From contig DYJD01000039.1 of assembly GCA_020723325.1 (NCBI GenBank), positions 1-51,162 on the forward strand: DNA of 51,162 nucleotides, in the 5' to 3' direction. This stretch comes from Desulfosudis oleivorans (GTDB lineage Bacteria; Desulfobacterota; Desulfobacteria; Desulfobacterales; SURF-7). Shown in pieces: positions 24,551-33,793 of the stretch. Position 1 is the first letter of the stretch. Each line of letters begins with the position of its first letter. The translations under genes were made by a program, and so were the position numbers. The notes below the pieces were generated by a model. The model ran no database searches. It was not told where the DNA came from and worked only from the letters and a program-made list of their open reading frames with translations.

Positions 24551-27481
24551 ATGCATACTATTTTCCGATCAACAAGGCTGGTATTTTTTTTTAGCAAATC
24601 CGTTGCCATCAGCATAGTTTGCTTTTTACTGATGGCCTGCAGCAGTGATAAATCATCCCCCCCGGCTTCATCGGTGAGCCCAGAAATACAAAACGCCTCA
24701 CCCGTTGCGCGGATTGTCAATCCAGAGGACGGCAGCGCCTTCACCCAAGGGGATCGAATCCTATTCTCCGGCGCAGGCACCGACTCGGAGGATGGCACCT
24801 TGAGCAATGCTTCACTTGCTTGGTCCTCAAATCTGGATGGGGCCTTGGGAACCGGCACAAGCCTTTCCACAACCACCCTCTCCGTGGGCACCCATCAGAT
24901 CACTTTGACGGCTACGGATTCTAAGAGCGCCACAGGCTCGGCCGTCATCTCCATTGTGATTGCACCCCTTTTTCAAATCTCCGGAACGATCTCCACCGCT
25001 GGCCGAAATACCGCTGATGGAGATACCAATGATCCCTACGAGGCATTTATGCCCAACAATGACTTGGCAACCGCCCAGAAACTGCTGAACCCGGCGACTG
25101 TAAGCGGATTTTTAACCAAGTCACCCACGAGTGGCGGCGCAAGCGGCAACGACCGTTTCGCTATTTATCCGGATGAGGATGATGTATTTCAAATAACTCT
25201 GGCTGCCGGCCAGACAATTTATTTACAAACCGCCGATTGGCTGGAGCAAGACAGCACGGCCAATGATTTGGATCTCTATCTGATAGACAGCCAAGGCGCA
25301 CTCCTGGATAGTTCATTTGGAACGGGCCGAGCTGAGCAATTAAACATCAGCCAGGGTGGAGACTTTTACATATGGGTGAATGCTTATTCCGGTACATCCA
25401 ATTATGTGCTTACCATCTCTGATGCAGTCGCCGACTCCCAAACCGAAACAACCAAGGAGAATCTCAATATCGGCGATGAATTCATAGTCGGCCAGGCCCT
25501 GGTCAAACTTCAGGACGGCAAATTTGCCGCAACCGGCAACAGCGTCAATCGAATCGCCTTGGCTGCGACTTCTTTGGGCCTGCGGGCGGAAACCACCATT
25601 CCCGGCCGGGCCAATCTCATGACGTTTGACTTGGACCGAAAAGCGGCAGGCCTTGTTTCCGGCAGTGGATCTATTCTGCAGGCCGTACAAAGAGTCGGCA
25701 TTTACATTGCTCCTGAAATTGCGGCCAAATTAACTACCTTGCAACATATTAAAGCTCTCCGAAAACAGGCGGGTGTCGCATTTGCCGAACCCAACCGGAT
25801 CCGCCATGCAGCCTTTACCCCCAATGATAATTTCTATTCCCAACAATGGGATTTCCCTGTAATCAATGTGCCGAATGCCTGGGATCTGGCCGATGACGGT
25901 AGCGGCGCAATTGTGGCAGTGATCGATTCCGGCGTATATTTGGACCATCCGGATCTTATGGGGCAACTGGTGCCGGGGTATGATTTTGTTTCTGATCCGG
26001 CCGGCAGCGGCGACGGTGACGGGATCGACAACCATCCGGATGATCCCGGCGACGGTGCCAGTATCGGCACAAGCTCCTTTCACGGCACCCATGTGGCCGG
26101 CACGATTGCGGCCCGAACCAACAACAGCCAAGGCGTGGCCGGGATCGCGTATAATGCGCGGATCATGCCCCTAAGAGCATTGGGTGCCCTTGGGGGCACG
26201 GATGCAGACATCGCCCAATGTATTTATTATTCAGCCGGTCTGAGCAACAGTTCCGGAACCCTTCCTTCCCAGCCTGCGCATATCATCAATATGAGTCTGG
26301 GCGGTCCGGGGCAATCCCAGACCCTGGCCGAGGCCATCAAGGCCGCCCGGGATGCTGGAGTGATTGTAATTGCCGCTGCCGGCAATGAATCTACCGACGG
26401 ATTTTATTCGCCGGCGGATGAAGAAGGCGTCATCGCTGTGAGCGCTGTGGGCCAGGACGGTCTGAAAGCCGGTTATTCCAATTTCGGGCCATATATTGAT
26501 GTGACTGCTCCCGGCGGCAATTTGCTGAATGACCCCGGCATTTTAAGCACATCCGCCCAGGATGACGGCACCGGGTTAAGGGCGCCGGCCTATAAAGCCA
26601 TGCAGGGAACATCCATGGCTGCCCCGCACATGTCCGGTGTCATGGCCCTGATGAAAAGCGTATATCCGGCCCTGGGGCCCGATGCTTTGGATGCACTTCT
26701 TTTCAACAACCAAATCACCACCGATATCGGCGCGGCCGGACGGGATGATCTATACGGCTACGGTCTTATTGATGCGGTGCAGGCCGTGCATGCTGCCCAG
26801 CAATTGAGCGGCGGCGGAAGCCTGCCCGGATATCTGACCGTTAATCCGATTACTTATGACTTCGGCAGCCACAGCGAGACGGTTGTAAAGGTCCAAGCCA
26901 GTAATGCGCTCTTGCGCATCGCCCAAATTGTCAATGAAGCTGCCTGGCTTACGGTTACAGCCCAAGCTGTTAATGACAGGGGTTTGGGAGATTATCATCT
27001 GCAAGTCGATAGAACCGGCCTTACCCCGGCGCGCTACTCGGCCGGAGTGGAATTTGTGGCCGACAATAACCAGCGTTCCGAACTGCGCATTTATATGACT
27101 GTATTGCCAAGCGGCGGAAAGACCGGCGGAACAGTGGGGCTTGTTTACGTCCTGCTGCTAAATGAGGATGCCACCGAATCACTTCATACCGTGGAGGCTG
27201 TTTCTGTTGCGAACGGATATCATTTCAGCATTTCAGATATCAGGTCCGGGAATTACCGCCTGGCGGCCGGCACGGATCATGACAATGACCAGTATGTCTG
27301 CGATTCCGGCGAGGCCTGCGGCGCCTATCCCACCATGGACAATTCCCTCCCGCTACTGGTGAACAGCAATCTGGAAAATCTGGAATTCATGGTCAATCCA
27401 GATACCCAACTGGTGCCTAAAGATGCCGCTATTGCAAAAATATTTCAAAAAAAGAAATGGCTACCCTTGCAACCACGCTAG
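24551..27481 (+). CDS. Subtilisin-like serine protease lipoprotein (S8)
   Basis: The 976-residue protein is exported as a lipoprotein: a hydrophobic signal ends in the lipobox LMAC at Cys30, followed by Ser, which fits outer-membrane sorting or surface exposure. A PKD/Ig-like domain (about 45-135), a PPC-type beta domain (about 165-290) and a propeptide-like region precede the catalytic domain. The triad is visible: Asp459 in VIDSGVYLDHP, His511 in FHGTHVAGTIA and Ser688 in GTSMAAPHMSG. The C-terminus has two beta-rich segments. The ATG at 24551 follows GAGG and is preferred to a TTG at 24494 that would spoil the signal. Role inferred: extracellular protein degradation. Confidence 0.92.
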   Translation: MHTIFRSTRLVFFFSKSVAISIVCFLLMACSSDKSSPPASSVSPEIQNASPVARIVNPEDGSAFTQGDRILFSGAGTDSEDGTLSNASLAWSSNLDGALGTGTSLSTTTLSVGTHQITLTATDSKSATGSAVISIVIAPLFQISGTISTAGRNTADGDTNDPYEAFMPNNDLATAQKLLNPATVSGFLTKSPTSGGASGNDRFAIYPDEDDVFQITLAAGQTIYLQTADWLEQDSTANDLDLYLIDSQGALLDSSFGTGRAEQLNISQGGDFYIWVNAYSGTSNYVLTISDAVADSQTETTKENLNIGDEFIVGQALVKLQDGKFAATGNSVNRIALAATSLGLRAETTIPGRANLMTFDLDRKAAGLVSGSGSILQAVQRVGIYIAPEIAAKLTTLQHIKALRKQAGVAFAEPNRIRHAAFTPNDNFYSQQWDFPVINVPNAWDLADDGSGAIVAVIDSGVYLDHPDLMGQLVPGYDFVSDPAGSGDGDGIDNHPDDPGDGASIGTSSFHGTHVAGTIAARTNNSQGVAGIAYNARIMPLRALGALGGTDADIAQCIYYSAGLSNSSGTLPSQPAHIINMSLGGPGQSQTLAEAIKAARDAGVIVIAAAGNESTDGFYSPADEEGVIAVSAVGQDGLKAGYSNFGPYIDVTAPGGNLLNDPGILSTSAQDDGTGLRAPAYKAMQGTSMAAPHMSGVMALMKSVYPALGPDALDALLFNNQITTDIGAAGRDDLYGYGLIDAVQAVHAAQQLSGGGSLPGYLTVNPITYDFGSHSETVVKVQASNALLRIAQIVNEAAWLTVTAQAVNDRGLGDYHLQVDRTGLTPARYSAGVEFVADNNQRSELRIYMTVLPSGGKTGGTVGLVYVLLLNEDATESLHTVEAVSVANGYHFSISDIRSGNYRLAAGTDHDNDQYVCDSGEACGAYPTMDNSLPLLVNSNLENLEFMVNPDTQLVPKDAAIAKIFQKKKWLPLQPR

Positions 27482-27523
27482 ATTTGTTCTATCGCTTTGA
27501 TCCACGCCCATTGGTATTTTTAA

Positions 27524-27553
27524 TTGACAGGCTATCATAATATCTTTTATTAG
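27524..27553 (+). promoter_or_regulatory. Possible promoter of the acyl-chain operon
   Basis: TTGACA (27524-27529) is followed after 17-18 bp by TTATTA/TATTAG (27547-27553). The -35 is perfect but the -10 is weak. It is the only promoter-like sequence in the 116 bp before the thioesterase. Confidence 0.4.
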
Positions 27554-27597
27554 AACCACCGGTATAGAAATCTTGCCTTTTCAAAAAAAATTGGGCC

Positions 27598-28020
27598 ATG
27601 AAAAAAAAATCCGCCATACAGGTTGAAATTCCCCTGACTGTTCCCTTTCATGATCTGGATCCCTTGCAGGTTGTCTGGCATGGCAATTATTTAAAATATT
27701 TCGACATGGCCCGCTTTGCGCTGTTAAAAAGCCGGGCTGTGGATCTATATGCCTATTCCCGGAAGCATCGGATCATCTTTCCAGTGACCCGTTCTTCAAC
27801 CAAATACATCGTGCCCTTGCGCTATCAGGATGAGTTCATCTGCAGTGCCGCCGTGACCGAGGCAAAATACAAAATCGTCATGGATTTTGAAATCCGGCTG
27901 GCCGGCAACAGCACTGTTTGCGCCAAGGGCAAAAGTGAACAGGTTGCCGTGAAAATGCCGGACATGGAACTGCTGTTTGAAATCCCCTTGGATATCCGGC
28001 AGGCTTTGGGGGTGGACTAA
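27598..28020 (+). CDS. Acyl-CoA/acyl-ACP thioesterase, 4HBT hotdog fold
   Basis: The 140-residue protein matches the YbgC/FcbC group of hotdog thioesterases: FHDLDPLQVVWHGNYLKYFD carries the catalytic Asp region and the conserved WHGNYL, followed by RFALLKSR and a long central strand. Substrate range is not predictable, though its partners (ACP, ketosynthase) point to an ACP-bound acyl chain. It opens the operon and overlaps the next start by one nucleotide (TAATG). No strong ribosome binding site is seen. Confidence 0.88.
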   Translation: MKKKSAIQVEIPLTVPFHDLDPLQVVWHGNYLKYFDMARFALLKSRAVDLYAYSRKHRIIFPVTRSSTKYIVPLRYQDEFICSAAVTEAKYKIVMDFEIRLAGNSTVCAKGKSEQVAVKMPDMELLFEIPLDIRQALGVD

Positions 28021-29771
28021 TGGACCGGCAATTGCAGCAAGCCTTTGTAAACGGATATGAGCGAATGGCCTCCTGGTCCGATCTCCTGGACCAAATCAAT
28101 GTATTCCCGGTGGCGGATGCCGATACAGGCCGTAATTTAAAAATCAGCCTGGCGCCCTTGCGCCGGCTCAATGACAATCAAAAATCCGTGGCTGAGGGCT
28201 TGTTACGTTCGGCCACCGGCAATTCCGGCAATATCGCCGGAAGATTTTTACATGCCTTGCTGAAATCCGATTCCCCCTCTGATCTTTTCAAGGTTGTCCG
28301 CTTGGGTCGGGAAGCGGCCTGGAAAGCAGTTGTGGACCCCAAGCCCGGCACCATGCTGACCGTTTTCAGCGCCCTGGAGGAGTTCATGGCTTCCCAAGGC
28401 CCGGCAATGAATTCCTTTACCGACAAGGCTTATGTAAACGCCCTGGTTGGGCATCTAGAAAACTCCGTGCGCGCCACCACGCAATTGCTGCCGGTTTTGA
28501 AAACCGCCGGCGTGGTGGATGCCGGCGCCTTGGGAATTTTTCTTTTTCTGGAAGCCTTTTTCGCACGCCTGGCCGGACAGACCCAGGCTTTTGCGCCGGT
28601 AACGGAAGTCTTCAGCGGCCGCTTGTCCATTGCAGACGCATTTGAAGCCGAAACCAGGGACGGCTACTGCATCGACACCCTGATTCAATCCCAACAGATC
28701 TCCCCGGCCGACATGCAAGCCATTGCCGAACTGGGGGAAAGCATCGTGGTGGTTCCGGAAAACTCCTATGTGAAAATCCATCTCCATGCGGCCGATCGCC
28801 AGGCTGTTCGTAAAAAAATGGAATCCTTGGGAAATGTTGTGCAATGGTCGGATGCGCCGCTGGACAACCGCTTGGAAAAGGAGCAGGAAAAAGGGCCGCA
28901 GCCGTGCATTCATATCATGACCGATGCAGCCGGCGCGGTTACCCTGGCAGATGCGCGCAAATTGAAGATGACCTTGCTGGACAGCTATCTTCTCCTGGGG
29001 GAAAAATGCCTGCCCGAGACCCTTATTTCACCAGAGGAGCTGTATACTTCCATGCGCAAAGGCCAGAAGGTTTCCACCGCCCAGGCCTCGGTGTATGAGC
29101 GCCACCAATGCTATGCCAGTGCCTTGGCGCTCCACCGGCGGGTATTGTACTTATGCGTCGGGTCGGTCTATACTGGAAATTTTGACATTGCCCGGGTCTG
29201 GAAAATGGAAAATGACCCCCTTGATCAATTCACCATCATCGATACCGGCGCCGCCTCCGGCCGCCTGGGTATGATCGCCCTGGCCACGGCCCGCTATGCC
29301 TTGAAAGAAAAGGATATTCAAAAAACCATCAATTTTGCCGCAACTGCCGTGGGAAAATGTGAGGAGTACATTTTCCTGGATCGCCTGAAATATCTGGCTG
29401 CCGGCGGGCGGCTTTCCAAGACCAGCGGCTTTTTCGGTGATTTGCTCCACATGAAACCCATCATCAGTCCCAGGGCCGAAGGCGCTCAAAAAGTGGGCGT
29501 GGTCAAAAATCAAGCTGAACAAGTGGCCTTTGCTTTGGAAAAACTCGAAACACGTTTTTCATCCGGGGATGCTCCGCTGATCATGCTGGAATATTCGGAT
29601 AATCATGCCTTTGTGCAAGCCGTGGCTGAGACGGAAGTGAAAAAACGCTTTCCCGGGGCCGAGGTTATTCTGCAACCGCTTTCGCTTACCTCCGGAGCCC
29701 ATATGGGCCCAGGCACCTGGGCCCTTGCCTTTTTACCGCAACCATCATGGAAAGAAGGAAACCTACATTGA
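28020..29771 (+). CDS. DhaL/DAK2-DegV fusion, fatty acid kinase-like
   Basis: The 583-residue protein joins a DhaL/DAK2 nucleotide-binding domain (1-200) to a DegV domain (about 295-583). The first has the Mg-ATP motif NVFPVADADTGRN, GNSGNI and GVVDAGALG, as in FakA; the second has VSTAQAS, DRLKYLAAGGRLSK and HMGPGTWALAF, as in fatty-acid-binding DegV/FakB proteins. In Firmicutes FakA phosphorylates a fatty acid held by FakB; here kinase-like and carrier-like parts are one chain. A region of about 90 residues links them in place of the FakA C-terminal domains. I infer phosphorylation of a bound fatty acid, possibly to feed acyl transfer. It lies between the thioesterase and lipoprotein genes in a tight operon. 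Confidence 0.87.
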   Translation: MDRQLQQAFVNGYERMASWSDLLDQINVFPVADADTGRNLKISLAPLRRLNDNQKSVAEGLLRSATGNSGNIAGRFLHALLKSDSPSDLFKVVRLGREAAWKAVVDPKPGTMLTVFSALEEFMASQGPAMNSFTDKAYVNALVGHLENSVRATTQLLPVLKTAGVVDAGALGIFLFLEAFFARLAGQTQAFAPVTEVFSGRLSIADAFEAETRDGYCIDTLIQSQQISPADMQAIAELGESIVVVPENSYVKIHLHAADRQAVRKKMESLGNVVQWSDAPLDNRLEKEQEKGPQPCIHIMTDAAGAVTLADARKLKMTLLDSYLLLGEKCLPETLISPEELYTSMRKGQKVSTAQASVYERHQCYASALALHRRVLYLCVGSVYTGNFDIARVWKMENDPLDQFTIIDTGAASGRLGMIALATARYALKEKDIQKTINFAATAVGKCEEYIFLDRLKYLAAGGRLSKTSGFFGDLLHMKPIISPRAEGAQKVGVVKNQAEQVAFALEKLETRFSSGDAPLIMLEYSDNHAFVQAVAETEVKKRFPGAEVILQPLSLTSGAHMGPGTWALAFLPQPSWKEGNLH

Positions 29772-30070
29772 AAAAGCGATACAGTGCCGCTGTCCTGGTC
29801 TTGCTCATCAGCCTGTGGGGTTTAACCGGCTGCGCCTATGTGAACACCACGACCCCCTTGGATCTGGACCTTGACCGGACCACCCTGGGTTCCAAAATGG
29901 GCACGGCCGAGGCTTATAGTGTGCTCTGGCTGGTGGTCTGGGGCGATGCCGGATATGCGGCAGCGGCCCGGAACGGCCAAATCAAGGTGATGCGCCATGC
30001 CGACCAGGAAGTCTTTCAGGTAGCCCTGGGATTGTTCACGCGCTGGCGGGTGGTAGTGTATGGCGATTAA
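29768..30070 (+). CDS. Small TRL-like lipoprotein
   Basis: The 100-residue protein has a lipoprotein signal (VLLISLWGLTGCAY) and then the TRL-like family pattern: TTTPLDLDLDRTTLGSKMG followed by the glycine/alanine-rich WGDAGYAAAARNGQI. The TTG at 29768 is chosen because AGAAGGAA lies 8 nt upstream and it overlaps the preceding stop (TTGA); the ATG at 29747 would lie inside the preceding gene and lengthen the signal. Function of the family is unknown. Confidence 0.75.
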   Translation: MKKRYSAAVLVLLISLWGLTGCAYVNTTTPLDLDLDRTTLGSKMGTAEAYSVLWLVVWGDAGYAAAARNGQIKVMRHADQEVFQVALGLFTRWRVVVYGD

Positions 30071-30428
30071 GATTTATGGATATCACGTCAAAAGCCCGGG
30101 ATGGATTCTCGTGGGCCTGCTGCTGCTGCTGTTGATCACCGGTTGCGCCGATAAGCTCCTGCGCGGCGCGGCCTTTACCTGGGTGACGGTTCCGCTCACC
30201 AAGGATCTTAATAATACACCGACGGCAGGTAACGAAGATATCAGCGGCCGGATGATTCACATCAAAGAACCCTTTTCCGGTTACGGCTTTTACGCGGAAG
30301 TCGACTCCAATGCCATCGGCGATATAGCCCGCAAACACAATCTGCGCAAAATCTATTTTGCCGATAAGGAAATATTCAATATCCTGGGTATCTGGAAAAC
30401 CGAAACCGTGCATGTATACGGTGAATAA
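30060..30428 (+). CDS. Small lipoprotein, possibly TRL-related
   Basis: The 122-residue protein has a hydrophobic segment ending in LITGCADK, a lipobox. The mature part (TVPLTKDLNNTPT and a C-terminal hydrophobic-polar stretch ending near HVYGE) weakly echoes the preceding TRL-like protein, which ends in VVVYGD, so the two may be diverged duplicates. The start overlaps the previous gene by 11 nt. Function unknown; envelope location is predicted. Confidence 0.72.
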   Translation: MAIKIYGYHVKSPGWILVGLLLLLLITGCADKLLRGAAFTWVTVPLTKDLNNTPTAGNEDISGRMIHIKEPFSGYGFYAEVDSNAIGDIARKHNLRKIYFADKEIFNILGIWKTETVHVYGE

Positions 30429-30504
30429 CCGAATAATTATGACGTTATTCATTATTCGTTAACAATTGATTATTAACCATTGGATTAAAACAATCAACGC
30501 GGTC

Positions 30505-31245
30505 ATGAACAAACAGGTGGTCATTGTCATTCCGCTTTACAACCACGGAGAACGTGTGGCGGACGTGGTTCGCAAAGCCCTCACGCTGAAATTGCCGGTG
30601 ATTGTTGTGGATGACGGTTCCACCGACAACGGCGTGCAGAGCATTCAACAATTGGAAGGTGTTCGGATTTTGCGGCATGCTGTCAACCAGGGCAAAGGCG
30701 CCGCCATCCTGACCGGTTTGACCGAGGCGGCCAAAACCGCCGACTGGGCCATTACCCTGGATGCCGACGGCCAGCATTATCCGGAGGACGCTGCCAGCTT
30801 GATACAAGCCCTTCCGCCGGACCGGCGTCCTATTATAATTGGCTGCCGTCAGGGCATGCGCCGGGAAAAGGCGCCGTGGACCAGTCGTTTCGGCAGGGGT
30901 TTTTCCAATTTTTGGGTATGGATATCAGGGGGCCCGGCCGTGGCCGATTCCCAGAGCGGATTTCGGCTATACCCCTTGCCGGAAGTGCTCGGCCTGGGAG
31001 TCCGCTCCCGGCGATTTCAGTTTGAGGTGGAGGTTTTGGTTAAAGCCGGCTGGGCCCGGATGGAAGTATGCGAGGCGCCGGTGCGGGTGGCTTACCAGTC
31101 CGGCAAACAGCGAATTTCCCATTTCCGACCGTTCGTGGATTTCATCCGCAATTTTAAAACCTTTTCACGCCTGATCGTGCTGCGCCTTTTTGTGCCCAGA
31201 TTTCTGCGCAGCCCGGGCAAAGCTTTAACGGAACAGATGCATTAA
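30505..31245 (+). CDS. Family 2 glycosyltransferase, DPM1-like
   Basis: The 246-residue GT-A enzyme carries IPLYNHGERV, VVDDGSTDNG, NQGKGAAI and the metal-binding DxD in TLDADGQHYPED, resembling polyprenyl-phosphate sugar transferases. Similar enzymes appear in aryl-polyene clusters. The ATG at 30505 lacks a good ribosome binding site; an in-frame TTG at 30466 is possible but would add non-family sequence. It is followed one nucleotide later by the LpxL-like gene. Confidence 0.87.
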   Translation: MNKQVVIVIPLYNHGERVADVVRKALTLKLPVIVVDDGSTDNGVQSIQQLEGVRILRHAVNQGKGAAILTGLTEAAKTADWAITLDADGQHYPEDAASLIQALPPDRRPIIIGCRQGMRREKAPWTSRFGRGFSNFWVWISGGPAVADSQSGFRLYPLPEVLGLGVRSRRFQFEVEVLVKAGWARMEVCEAPVRVAYQSGKQRISHFRPFVDFIRNFKTFSRLIVLRLFVPRFLRSPGKALTEQMH

Positions 31246-31246
31246 G

Positions 31247-32140
31247 ATGAAGGGACTTTTCTATCGCTTGCTTCTCCTGGTTTCCCGTCTGGCAGGCGCC
31301 TGGGTATTTTCCGTGGTGGCCCGGGGCATTGCCGCCGGCTATTTTATCTTCTTTCCCCGTCGGGTGCGGATCGGCCTTGATTTTTACCAGGCGCTTTTTC
31401 CCGGAAAATCCGGACTGTATTATCTGTGGTGCACCTGGAAACAATATCAGAATTTCACCTCAATTTATTGGGACCGCCATCTTGTCCGAACGACCCAAGA
31501 CATCACCTACACTTCCCAAGGGCATGAACACCTGGATGCAGCCCTGCAAGGCAAACGCGGCGGAATCATTCTCATGTCCCATTTGGGCAACTGGGAGGTG
31601 GCGGCTCACCTGCTCCAGCAGCGCTGGGACGGCTTGCGTCTGTTGATGTATATGGGCATTCGCCACAAGGAAGACATCGAACGCCTGCAGAAAAAAAATC
31701 TGGCGGAAAGCGGAATCCAGATTGTGGCGGTGGACACTGAAGACGGCTCGCCCCTGGATATCCTGGAAGGTGTCCGTTTTCTAAAAGAGGGCGGCCTGGT
31801 TCTCCAGACCGGGGATATTATCTGGCAAACCGGGCAGCGCGCGGTTACGGCACGCTTTTTGGACCGCGACATCCAATTGCCCATGGCGCCCCATATGTTG
31901 GCCCTGCTGTCCGGCGCGCCCTTGTACATTTTTTTTGCCTTTCGAATTCGGGCCGGACATTATCATTTCAGTTTATCACCGCCGATTTTTCTCAAAACAG
32001 AAACCCGATCCCAGCGGGATTTGGTCATCCGTGGATCCGCGCAACAGTATGCCGATATCCTGGAACAGGCCCTGCGGTCGCACCCCTTTGAATGGTATCA
32101 TTTCGAGCCTTTTCTCAGTGCCAAGCCATCTGCTTTGTAA
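31247..32140 (+). CDS. LpxL/HtrB-like acyltransferase
   Basis: The 297-residue membrane-associated acyltransferase shows the catalytic H-x4-E motif as SHLGNWEVAAHLL, an N-terminal hydrophobic anchor and an R-rich segment (RFLDRDIQLPMAPHM) as in lipid A secondary acyltransferases. Such enzymes transfer acyl groups from ACP to a lipid. It sits between a glycosyltransferase and an ACP, so the acceptor may be a glycosylated lipid rather than lipid A. Stop and start are one nucleotide apart from the preceding gene (TAAGATG). Confidence 0.88.
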   Translation: MKGLFYRLLLLVSRLAGAWVFSVVARGIAAGYFIFFPRRVRIGLDFYQALFPGKSGLYYLWCTWKQYQNFTSIYWDRHLVRTTQDITYTSQGHEHLDAALQGKRGGIILMSHLGNWEVAAHLLQQRWDGLRLLMYMGIRHKEDIERLQKKNLAESGIQIVAVDTEDGSPLDILEGVRFLKEGGLVLQTGDIIWQTGQRAVTARFLDRDIQLPMAPHMLALLSGAPLYIFFAFRIRAGHYHFSLSPPIFLKTETRSQRDLVIRGSAQQYADILEQALRSHPFEWYHFEPFLSAKPSAL

Positions 32141-32256
32141 CCAGCCAACTTTTATTTTGAATTAAAAATGTTTGTGTAGTATTGAATCGTCGGCTTTCAG
32201 GCAAGCCGGATTCGGGCCTTGCCGCAAATAAATTTACTTTGGATGAACGTGTGCTT

Positions 32257-32517
32257 ATGGTACGGGAAGAAATACAGGCCAGAATTCTCGAAATCTTCAG
32301 AAATTCTTTTGAAATCGAAGATCCGGGACTGGATGATGATCTGAGAGACATACATGGCTTTGACAGTATCGACGGCATTGAGTTATTACGGGAAATCGAA
32401 ATCATGCTGGATACCGAACTCACCCGGGAGGAGAAGGAAAACGCCATGGAAGTTCGGACCATTAATCAGATTCTGGATTATATCCAATTGTTGGCATCAC
32501 AAAGGGGCCGAAACTGA
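32257..32517 (+). CDS. Acyl carrier protein
   Basis: The 86-residue acidic protein has the phosphopantetheine site Ser37 in HGFDSIDGIELL, preceded by a helix (MVREEIQARILEIFRNSF) and followed by LDTELTREEKENAMEVRTINQIL. The ATG at 32257 gives a standard ACP length; a GTG at 32251 and a TTG at 32182 are in-frame alternatives and no strong ribosome binding site separates them. It is 36 nt before the ketosynthase gene, which it presumably serves together with the LpxL-like enzyme. Confidence 0.88.
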   Translation: MVREEIQARILEIFRNSFEIEDPGLDDDLRDIHGFDSIDGIELLREIEIMLDTELTREEKENAMEVRTINQILDYIQLLASQRGRN

Positions 32518-32553
32518 CCGGCTTGGGCCCTGGTTGTGAAGAGCAGGACGGAC

Positions 32554-33792
32554 ATGAACAGACGAGTCGTAATTACGGCGTGTTCGGCAATAACACCCAT
32601 CGGTCATAGCCGGGCCGACATTTGTCGCAGCTTGCTGAAGGGGGTTTCCGGCGTGAAAGCGTTGCGGGATGACGGGCTGCTTACCCGCTATATTCAATCC
32701 GGCGTGTTCGGGACCGTGGACTACCCCATTGATTATGCCTTCAAACGCCAACACAGCAAAACCATGGGGCCGGTGGCCTACTATGCCTGCCAGGTGGCCA
32801 AGGATGTCCTGGAACAGGCCGGGCTGGATCCGGCTTTTATCGGATCCGGTCGCCTGGGGGTGGCCTTCGGCTCCACCCACGGCAGCCCCACGGTTCAACG
32901 GGATATTTATCGTACGTTTTTCGGCGGCTCTCAAAGCAAATTCTCTTCCATCGGGGCCGTGGACTATCTGAAATCCATGGTGCATACCACCGCGGTAAAC
33001 ATCACTAAAATGTTCGGGATTACCGGCCGGGTGATTTCCTCTTCCACAGCCTGCACCACCAGCAGTCAATCCATCGGCTTCGGCTATGAAGCCGTGAAAT
33101 ACGGCATGCAGGATGCCATGTTGTGCGGCGGGGCAGATGAATATGATACCACCACCGTGGCGGTTTTCGACAATCTTTTGGCCTGCTCCACCAAATTCAA
33201 TGCCACCCCCCATTTAACCCCCCGACCCTTTGATATCCAGCGAGACGGCCTGGTGGTGGGCGAGGGTGCCGGCGCCGTGCTGCTGGAAGAATATGAGTTT
33301 GCCCGCAACCGTGGGGCCCATATTCTGGGTGAGGTGATCGGCTTTGCCTGCAACAACAACGGCGGTGATCTGGTTTTGCCCAATATGGATGGGATCACGC
33401 TGACCTTGCGCTCAGCCCTCAAGGATGCCCGCACAAATCCGGAGGAGGTGGACTTCATCAGCGCCCATGCCACTGCCACCAAAATGGGGGATGTGATTGA
33501 AGCCCAGGCCATTGCCAAAGTTTATGGCGACAAACCATTGGTTGCCGGGCTCAAAAGCTACATGGGGCATACCATGGGTTCCTGCGGCGTGATCGAGACT
33601 ATCCTGTCCCTGTATATGCTGGCTGAAGGCTGGGTCGCCCCCACCCTGAATTTGATCGAGATCGATAAACGCTGCGCCATGATTCGTCATGCCACAACCA
33701 TTACGGAGGCGAAAATCCGCATCGCCGCTGTTCAGAATTTCGCCTTTGGCGGCGTGAATACCAGTCTTCTGCTGAAAAAGTTCGACGACTAG
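32554..33792 (+). CDS. Beta-ketoacyl-ACP synthase, FabF-like
   Basis: The 412-residue condensing enzyme has the catalytic Cys167 in SSSTACTTSSQS, His in SAHATATKMGD and His in KSYMGHTMGSCG, followed by a normal C-terminal NFAFGGVN block, so it looks active. The sequence after the Cys (TTSS) differs from housekeeping FabF (typically AxGA/SG), suggesting a specialised pathway. The ATG at 32554 follows AGGA; a GTG at 32536 is less likely. It is the only ketosynthase here, and no ketoreductase or dehydratase accompanies it. Confidence 0.9.
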   Translation: MNRRVVITACSAITPIGHSRADICRSLLKGVSGVKALRDDGLLTRYIQSGVFGTVDYPIDYAFKRQHSKTMGPVAYYACQVAKDVLEQAGLDPAFIGSGRLGVAFGSTHGSPTVQRDIYRTFFGGSQSKFSSIGAVDYLKSMVHTTAVNITKMFGITGRVISSSTACTTSSQSIGFGYEAVKYGMQDAMLCGGADEYDTTTVAVFDNLLACSTKFNATPHLTPRPFDIQRDGLVVGEGAGAVLLEEYEFARNRGAHILGEVIGFACNNNGGDLVLPNMDGITLTLRSALKDARTNPEEVDFISAHATATKMGDVIEAQAIAKVYGDKPLVAGLKSYMGHTMGSCGVIETILSLYMLAEGWVAPTLNLIEIDKRCAMIRHATTITEAKIRIAAVQNFAFGGVNTSLLLKKFDD

Positions 33793-33793
33793 C

